This document shows positions 49,894 to 55,185 of a stretch of 55,185 nt of DNA, piece after piece (position 1 is the first letter of the stretch; each line of letters opens with the position of its first letter). The stretch lies in NCBI RefSeq assembly GCF_001556515.1, contig NZ_LSJA01000385.1:1-55185 (forward strand), written 5' to 3'. A model generated the notes under the pieces. It was not told the DNA's origin. It saw nothing but the letters and a program-made list of their open reading frames with translations, and ran no database searches. The DNA is from Caulobacter sp. CCH9-E1. Lineage in GTDB: Bacteria; Pseudomonadota; Alphaproteobacteria; Caulobacterales; Caulobacteraceae. The position numbers and the translations under genes are program-made.

Positions 49894-50313
49894 ATGAGCA
49901 AGAACGACATCTATCAGCCCCAGCAGTTCCGCACGCCGCTGTCGCGCGCTCGCGGTCTCGGCGCCGCCCGCCATGGCGTCCACCATTTCATCACCGAGCG
50001 CGTCTCGGGCCTGGCCCTGGTTCCGCTGCTGCTGTGGGGCGCCTACGCCGCCCTGCGCCTGATCGGCGCCGACCAGCACACCGTCGCCCTGTGGCTGGGC
50101 CAGCCGCTGAACGCGGTGCTGTCGAGCCTGCTGCTGCTCGTCGCCCTCGTGCACCTCCAAGGCGCGATGCAGGTGGTGATCGAGGATTACATCCATCGCT
50201 TCACGACCAAGACCGCCCTGGTGATCGGAAACCTGTTCGTCTGCGTGATCGCCGGCGCCGTCGGGATCTTCTCGATCCTGAAGGTGGCCCTGACCGTGAC
50301 CGGAGCCCATTGA
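49894..50313 (+). CDS. sdhD: Succinate dehydrogenase membrane anchor SdhD
   Basis: A 139-residue anchor with three helices. The heme-ligand pattern [13 protein letters not shown] is intact, with His87 equivalent to His71 of E. coli, and Asp98-Tyr99 for quinone binding. The soluble N-terminus ends in [16 protein letters not shown], a common start of the first helix. ATG 49894 ([11 protein letters not shown]) is chosen; a longer frame from 49540 runs through sdhC. Its stop overlaps the sdhA start by one base (TGATG). Confidence 0.93.
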   Translation: MSKNDIYQPQQFRTPLSRARGLGAARHGVHHFITERVSGLALVPLLLWGAYAALRLIGADQHTVALWLGQPLNAVLSSLLLLVALVHLQGAMQVVIEDYIHRFTTKTALVIGNLFVCVIAGAVGIFSILKVALTVTGAH

Positions 50314-52100
50314 TGTCGGCCTACAAGTTCATCGACCACAAGTTCGACGTCGTCGTCGTCGGCGCCGGCGGCTCGGGCCTTCGCGCCGCGCTGGGCGCCG
50401 CCCAGGCCGGTCTGAAGACCGCCTGCATCACCAAGGTGTTCCCGACCCGCAGCCACACCGTGGCGGCGCAGGGCGGCATCTCGGCCTCGCTGGGCAACAT
50501 GGGCCAGGACGACTGGCGCTGGCACATGTTCGACACCGTCAAGGGCTCGGACTGGCTGGGCGACCAGGACGCCATCGAGTACCTGACCCGCAACGCCCCG
50601 GCGGCGGTCTATGAGCTCGAGCACTGGGGCGTGCCCTTCTCGCGCACGGCCGACGGCAAGATCTATCAGCGCGCTTTCGGCGGCATGACCAAGAACTACG
50701 GCGAAGGCCCGATCCAGCGCACCTGCGCCGCGGCCGACCGCACCGGTCACGCCATGCTGCACACCATGTACGGCCAGTCGCTGGCCCACGACACCGAGTT
50801 CTTCATCGAGTACTTCGCCCTCGACCTGATCATGGACGATGGCGTCTGCCGCGGCGTGACCGCGTGGAAGCTCGACGACGGCACCCTGCACCGCTTCCAG
50901 GCCCAGATGGTGGTCCTGGCCACCGGCGGTTATGGCCGCGCCTACTTCTCGGCGACCTCGGCCCACACCTGCACGGGCGACGGCAACGCCATGGCCCTGC
51001 GCGCCGGCCTGCCGCTGCAGGACATGGAGTTCGTGCAGTTCCACCCCACCGGCATCTACGGCGCCGGCTGCCTGATCACCGAAGGCGCCCGCGGCGAAGG
51101 CGGCTACCTGACCAACTCGGAAGGCGAGCGCTTCATGGAGCGCTACGCCCCGTCGGTGAAGGACCTGGCGCCCCGCGACATGGTCAGCCGCGCGATGACC
51201 ATCGAGATCCGCGAGGGTCGCGGCGTGGGTCCGAACAAGGACCACATCTTCCTGCACCTCGACCACCTGGATCCGAAGATCCTGCACGAGCGCCTGCCCG
51301 GCATCTCGGAAACCGCCAAGGTGTTCGCCGGCGTCGACGTCACCAAGGCGCCGATCCCCGTGCTGCCGACCGTCCACTACAACATGGGCGGCATCCCGAC
51401 GAACTATCACGGCGAGGTCGTCACCAAGAACGGCGACAATCCCGACCAGGTGATCCCGGGCCTGATGGCCGTGGGCGAGGCCGCCTGCGTGTCGGTGCAC
51501 GGCGCCAACCGCCTGGGCTCCAACTCGCTGATCGACCTGGTGGTGTTCGGTCGCGCCGCGGCCCTGCGCTGCGCCGAGATCCTCAAGCCCGGCGCCAAGC
51601 AGCCGGAACTGAAGGACGCCCAGACCGAAGCCCACCTGGCGCGCTTCGATCGCTTCCGCAACGCCTCGGGTTCGACCCCGACCGCCTCGCTGCGCCTCGA
51701 GATGCAGAAGGCCATGCAGGAAGACGCCGCCGTGTTCCGCACCGGCGAGAGCCTGGACAGCGGCGTGAAGCGCCTGCAGGCCGTCTGGGACAAGAAGGAC
51801 GACATCAAGGTTTCCGACCGCGGCCTCGTGTGGAACACGGACCTGATGGAAACCCTGGAGTTCGACAATCTGATCGGCCAGGCGGTGGTCACGGTGAACG
51901 GCGCGGTCAACCGCACCGAAAGCCGCGGCGCCCACGCCCGCGAGGACTTCGCCGACCGCAACGACACCGATTGGATGAAGCACACCCTGGCTTGGCTGGA
52001 TAACCAGTCGGGCAAGGTGAAGATCGATTACCGCCCGGTGCACAGCTACACGATGTCCGAGGACATCGCCTACATCCCGCCGAAGCAACGGGTCTACTGA
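50313..52100 (+). CDS. sdhA: Succinate dehydrogenase flavoprotein subunit SdhA
   Basis: A 595-residue catalytic subunit that oxidises succinate to fumarate with covalently bound FAD. The dinucleotide loop [17 protein letters not shown] is at residues 13-29. The flavin-linking histidine is in [17 protein letters not shown] (His46), and [23 protein letters not shown] is the active-site stretch. The length is normal. The start ATG 50313 overlaps the sdhD stop. It passes electrons to SdhB, which is seven bases downstream. Confidence 0.98.
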   Translation: MSAYKFIDHKFDVVVVGAGGSGLRAALGAAQAGLKTACITKVFPTRSHTVAAQGGISASLGNMGQDDWRWHMFDTVKGSDWLGDQDAIEYLTRNAPAAVYELEHWGVPFSRTADGKIYQRAFGGMTKNYGEGPIQRTCAAADRTGHAMLHTMYGQSLAHDTEFFIEYFALDLIMDDGVCRGVTAWKLDDGTLHRFQAQMVVLATGGYGRAYFSATSAHTCTGDGNAMALRAGLPLQDMEFVQFHPTGIYGAGCLITEGARGEGGYLTNSEGERFMERYAPSVKDLAPRDMVSRAMTIEIREGRGVGPNKDHIFLHLDHLDPKILHERLPGISETAKVFAGVDVTKAPIPVLPTVHYNMGGIPTNYHGEVVTKNGDNPDQVIPGLMAVGEAACVSVHGANRLGSNSLIDLVVFGRAAALRCAEILKPGAKQPELKDAQTEAHLARFDRFRNASGSTPTASLRLEMQKAMQEDAAVFRTGESLDSGVKRLQAVWDKKDDIKVSDRGLVWNTDLMETLEFDNLIGQAVVTVNGAVNRTESRGAHAREDFADRNDTDWMKHTLAWLDNQSGKVKIDYRPVHSYTMSEDIAYIPPKQRVY

Positions 52101-52107
52101 GGGTCCG

Positions 52108-52890
52108 ATGGTCGAACTCGCTCTCCCCAAGAACTCGCAGATCAAGTCGGGCAAGCATTGGCCGGCTCCCGCGGGCGCCAAGAAGGTCAAGACCTTCAAG
52201 ATCTATCGCTACGATCCGGAAACGGGCGGCAACCCGCGCTGGGACACCTACGACGTCGACATGGACGCCGTGGGGCCGATGGTCCTGGACGCGCTGCTGT
52301 ACATCAAGAACACCATCGACCCGACCCTGGCCTTCCGCCGGTCGTGCCGGGAGGGCGTCTGCGGCTCGTGCTCGATGAACATCGGCGGCCGCAACACCCT
52401 GGCCTGCACCCACGGCTGGGCCGAGGTCCCGGGCAAGGCCGTCCAGATCAGCCCGCTGCCGCACATGCCGGTGGTCAAGGACCTGATCCCGGACCTGACG
52501 CTGTTCTACGCTCAGTACGCCTCGATCGAGCCCTGGCTGCACACCGACACGCCCGAGCCGCAGACCGAATGGAAGCAGTCGCCGGAAGACCGCGAGAAGC
52601 TCGACGGTCTCTACGAGTGCATCCTGTGCGCCTGCTGCTCGACCTCGTGCCCCAGCTACTGGTGGAACGGCGACAAGTATCTGGGCCCGGCGGCCCTGCT
52701 GCACGCCTATCGCTGGCTGATCGACAGCCGCGACGAGGCCACCGGCGACCGCCTCGACGCGCTTGAGGATCCCTTCAAGCTCTATCGCTGCCACACGATC
52801 ATGAACTGCGCCCAGGTCTGCCCCAAGGGGCTGAACCCAGCCAAGGCCATCGCCGAGATCAAGAAGATGATGGTCGAGCGCGTCGTCTGA
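52108..52890 (+). CDS. sdhB: Succinate dehydrogenase iron-sulfur subunit SdhB
   Basis: A 260-residue subunit carrying three iron-sulfur clusters. The [2Fe-2S] site is CREGVCGSC with a later cysteine in LACTHG. The [4Fe-4S] site is [11 protein letters not shown] and the [3Fe-4S] site uses [17 protein letters not shown]. It links SdhA to the membrane anchors. It is the last gene of the operon; a terminator hairpin follows at 52914. The start is ATG 52108 (MVELALPKN). Confidence 0.98.
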   Translation: MVELALPKNSQIKSGKHWPAPAGAKKVKTFKIYRYDPETGGNPRWDTYDVDMDAVGPMVLDALLYIKNTIDPTLAFRRSCREGVCGSCSMNIGGRNTLACTHGWAEVPGKAVQISPLPHMPVVKDLIPDLTLFYAQYASIEPWLHTDTPEPQTEWKQSPEDREKLDGLYECILCACCSTSCPSYWWNGDKYLGPAALLHAYRWLIDSRDEATGDRLDALEDPFKLYRCHTIMNCAQVCPKGLNPAKAIAEIKKMMVERVV

Positions 52891-52913
52891 CGGGCCTTCC
52901 AGGAAGACAAGCG

Positions 52914-52942
52914 TAGGGCGGCTTCGGAGACGAGCCGCCCTA
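52914..52942. terminator. Terminator after sdhB
   Basis: A perfect 10-base stem TAGGGCGGCT/AGCCGCCCTA (52914-52923 with 52933-52942, loop of nine), followed by TTCTATAT. A good candidate for the end of the sdhCDAB transcript. Confidence 0.75.
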
Positions 52943-53017
52943 TTCTATATCCGCGCTATCGAAGGCGCTTGCCAATAGGTGACGCCGCCGTCATTTTTGA
53001 CGAAAGGGAGGGCGTCA

Positions 53018-54256
53018 TTGAGCGCTGAAGCCAATCAGAACGCATGCGTCGTCATCGTCGGCGCGGGTCACGCGGGCGGTTCGGCCGCGGCGTTCCTGCG
53101 TCAGTATGGTCACGAAGGCCGGATCGTCCTGATCGGCGACGAGCCGCTTTTGCCCTATCAACGCCCGCCGCTGTCCAAGGCTTGGCTGAAGGGCGAGGCC
53201 GACGCCGATTCCTTGGCCCTCAAGCCAGCTGACTGGTACGGCGAGAACAATGTCTTCCTGCGCCTGTCGGGCGTGGCCGAACGGATCAATCGCGCGGCCA
53301 AGACCGTCACCCTCGCCTCGGGCGAGGCCATTTCCTACGACTTCCTGATCCTGGCCACCGGCGCCCGCGCCCGTCAGCTGCCGATTCCGGGCGCGGATCT
53401 CGCTGGCGTCCTGGCGCTGCGCACCGCCGCCGACGCCGAGCTGCTCAAGCACGCCCTTGGTCTCGGCAAGCGCCTGGCGGTGATCGGCGGGGGCTATGTC
53501 GGCCTTGAAGCCGCCGCCTCGGCCCGAGCGCTCGGCGCGGAGGTCGTGGTGGTCGAGCGCGAGAGCCGGGTCCTGGCCCGCGTCGCCTGCGAGACCCTGT
53601 CGACCTTCTTCCAGGACTATCACCGCGCCCGGGGCGTGGCCTTCGAGCTGAACGCCGGCGTCGAGGCTTTCGAGGGCGCGGACAACCATATCCGCGGCGT
53701 GCGCCTGTCCGATGGGCGTCTTCTGCCGTGCGACGTCGCCCTGGTGGGGGTCGGCGCGATTCCCAATGACGAGCTGGCCAAGGACGCGGGTCTGGCCACG
53801 GCCAATGGCGTGGTGGTCGGCCTCGACGCGCGGACGGACGATCCGGCGATCTTCGCGATCGGCGACGTCGCGCACCGTCCGCTGCCGCTCTATGAGCGTC
53901 AGTTCCGGCTGGAGAGCGTGCCCAACGCCCTGGAGCAGGCCAAGCAGGCGGCGTCGGCGATTCTCGGCCGACCTGGTCCCGCGCCGGAAGTGCCGTGGTT
54001 CTGGTCCGACCAGTACGACCTGAAGCTCCAGATCGCCGGCCTGCCGTTCGAGGCCGACCGCCAGGTGGTGCGCGGCGACGTCGCCGCCGCCAAGTTCGCG
54101 GTCTTCCATCTGAAGGGCGACCTGCTGCAGGCGGTCGAAGCGGTCAATGCGCCGCCGGAATTCATGGCCGGCAAGCAGCTGATCGCCAAACGCACACCGG
54201 TGAACGCGGAAAAGCTAGCCGACACCTCGGTGTCCATGAAGGAAGTGGCGGCCTAA
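53018..54256 (+). CDS. NAD(P)H-ferredoxin reductase (FAD-dependent)
   Basis: A 412-residue flavoprotein of the putidaredoxin/rhodocoxin reductase type. The FAD-binding motif is IVGAGHAGGSAAAFL at the start, LILATGARARQLP is the second FAD stretch, and VIGGGYVGLEAAASA binds NAD(P)H. The C-terminal domain ends with the usual QYDLKLQIAGLP. The start is set at TTG 53018 because GGGAGG lies six bases before it; a GTG at 52979 would add 13 residues. It precedes a [2Fe-2S] ferredoxin gene by 27 bases, which is its likely partner. No P450 is in the window, so the final electron acceptor is elsewhere. Confidence 0.9.
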   Translation: MSAEANQNACVVIVGAGHAGGSAAAFLRQYGHEGRIVLIGDEPLLPYQRPPLSKAWLKGEADADSLALKPADWYGENNVFLRLSGVAERINRAAKTVTLASGEAISYDFLILATGARARQLPIPGADLAGVLALRTAADAELLKHALGLGKRLAVIGGGYVGLEAAASARALGAEVVVVERESRVLARVACETLSTFFQDYHRARGVAFELNAGVEAFEGADNHIRGVRLSDGRLLPCDVALVGVGAIPNDELAKDAGLATANGVVVGLDARTDDPAIFAIGDVAHRPLPLYERQFRLESVPNALEQAKQAASAILGRPGPAPEVPWFWSDQYDLKLQIAGLPFEADRQVVRGDVAAAKFAVFHLKGDLLQAVEAVNAPPEFMAGKQLIAKRTPVNAEKLADTSVSMKEVAA

Positions 54257-54604
<348 letters not shown>

Positions 54605-54613
54605 GAAGCGCTC

Positions 54614-54647
54614 AGAAGGCGGACAGAGCGGCTGGTTCCCGCCTTCT
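54614..54647 (+). terminator. Candidate terminator after the ferredoxin gene
   Basis: A 9-base stem AGAAGGCGG/CCGCCTTCT (54614-54622 with 54639-54647, loop of 16). The tail TCAAAAG is not U-rich, so the call is moderate. Confidence 0.5.
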
Positions 54648-54912
54648 TCAAAAGAGCGTCGTTATATTGTCGCGAGGGGGTTGCCAGAGCGCGGGGCGGG
54701 GACTAGATCAACGCCTCGCTCGGAACGGCTTCGCGACCGGACGACGCGGCCCCCGCAAGGGAGCTTGCATCGCTCAAGACGCTTGGCTAGATACCGCGCT
54801 CCAATCGACTCGATGATGGATCCGCAGGGGCGGCTTCGGCAGCCCTGAGGGTCTTCTTTTTGTCTCTCCGCTATCCGGTTCCCGGTGATGCGAAAAAGTC
54901 GAAAAGAGTTGG

Positions 54913-54941
54913 TTGACTTCGGAATGTCGCCTCATTAGAAG
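54913..54941 (+). promoter_or_regulatory. Tandem promoter 1 of the rRNA-leader-like region
   Basis: TTGACT (54913-54918), spacer of 17, TAGAAG (54936-54941), then the GC-rich discriminator CGCCGCTCC. An A-rich tract (GAAAAAGTCGAAAAGAG) lies just upstream. Confidence 0.5.
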
Positions 54942-55039
54942 CGCCGCTCCGATCATCGCCGCCAAGACTTCGCAAGAATTCAGCGGCGCGATGAAGGGTT
55001 AGTTAAGTAGAGATTTTGAGATCTTCTCGAAATAACTTC

Positions 55040-55068
55040 TTGACTGGCTTGGTTGGCTTCTCTACAAG
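55040..55068 (+). promoter_or_regulatory. Tandem promoter 2 of the rRNA-leader-like region
   Basis: TTGACT (55040-55045), spacer of 17, TACAAG (55063-55068), then CTCGCCACTC. The -10 match is weaker than that of promoter 3, but spacing and layout are the same. Confidence 0.45.
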
Positions 55069-55137
55069 CTCGCCACTCTGGCGCTTCCTGGATTTCCAGG
55101 GTTCGCCGGTCCGGTTCAAAAAGTTTGAAAAAACGAT

Positions 55138-55166
55138 TTGACACGGAATTCGAGGTTGGATAGATA
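55138..55166 (+). promoter_or_regulatory. Tandem promoter 3 of the rRNA-leader-like region (strongest)
   Basis: A perfect -35 TTGACA (55138-55143), spacer of 17, TAGATA (55161-55166), then the GC-rich discriminator GCCGCCTCC. The upstream tract AAAAAGTTTGAAAAAA resembles an UP element. Confidence 0.7.
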
Positions 55167-55185
55167 GCCGCCTCCGCCGACACCG

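Larger units (their letters stand above)
54605..55185 (+). other. Non-coding region, probable leader of an rRNA operon
   Basis: No credible gene is seen in these 581 bases; short open frames on the minus strand lack family likeness and ribosome sites. The first part holds a hairpin (54614-54647) that may end the ferredoxin transcript. The rest becomes AT-rich in places and contains three tandem promoter-like sequences (54913, 55040 and 55138), each preceded by an A-rich stretch such as AAAAAGTTTGAAAAAA. This is the usual architecture upstream of 16S rRNA in alphaproteobacteria. No rRNA gene itself is inside the window, so the assignment is inference. Confidence 0.65.

Noticed and set aside
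54774..55183. Two small minus-strand frames in the last 400 bases
   Set aside because: No ribosome site, no family likeness, and they lie over three promoter-like sequences. Base composition differs from coding sequence in the window.

Overview
The window is ordinary high-GC alphaproteobacterial chromosome. Gene content and order point to Caulobacter or a very close relative. The main clues are usg-trpF-trpB-trpA followed by accD and folC, a tsaE-amgK-murU-addB-addA block next to trxA, a CC0125/CC1285-type lipoprotein, sdhCDAB, and a ferredoxin reductase/ferredoxin pair just before what looks like the leader of an rRNA operon. The species call is inference from gene content; no 16S or database search was available. 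I see no phage, insertion sequence, CRISPR array or tRNA.

Layout. 1-2.5 kb: a minus-strand set (Trm112-like protein, LON-substrate-binding-domain protein, chaperedoxin CnoX, prolyl-tRNA editing protein). 2.5-6.7 kb: a DUF6065 protein and a secreted beta-propeller/amidohydrolase. 6.7-10.1 kb: divergent glmM and glmS, the hexosamine route to UDP-GlcNAc. 10.1-17.3 kb: a mixed stretch with an amino acid permease, cyclopropane fatty acid synthase, TrmO, an NTF2-like protein, a DUF1232 protein, a short-chain dehydrogenase, a lipoprotein, a LysE exporter, a MAPEG protein and a KTSC protein. 17.5-25.3 kb: argG, kup with a small membrane protein, an Rrf2 regulator with a WrbA-like quinone reductase, and a MaeB-type malic enzyme. 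25.5-31.1 kb: dapB, a ydbH-ynbE-ydbL envelope lipid-transport set and an EamA exporter. 31.2-36.7 kb: the trp operon end (usg, trpF, trpB, trpA), accD, folC and a 35-residue basic micro-protein. 36.8-46.1 kb, minus strand: trxA, addA, addB, murU, amgK, tsaE, joining muropeptide-sugar recycling, t6A synthesis and double-strand-break repair in one block. 46.2-49.3 kb: zapE, a NudK-type Nudix hydrolase and an HWE-family histidine kinase. 49.5-52.9 kb: sdhCDAB. 53.0-54.6 kb: ferredoxin reductase and [2Fe-2S] ferredoxin. 54.6 kb to the end: a non-coding region with three tandem sigma-70-like promoters with GC-rich discriminators, most likely the start of an rRNA operon.

Several genes work together: GlmS and GlmM supply GlcN-1-P; AmgK and MurU recycle MurNAc to UDP-MurNAc; TrpF, TrpB and TrpA complete tryptophan synthesis; SdhCDAB form complex II; YdbH, YnbE and YdbL probably form an inner-to-outer membrane lipid bridge. 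Two families of palindromic intergenic repeats punctuate the region.

I did not find a clear new defence or biosynthetic system. The items I consider most worth checking are an SdhC without the usual heme-ligand histidine, the triple promoter, a repeat with a compensatory stem change that also carries the likely ribosome-binding site of addA, the Rrf2/WrbA regulatory region with a perfect 12-base tandem duplication, and two very small genes.
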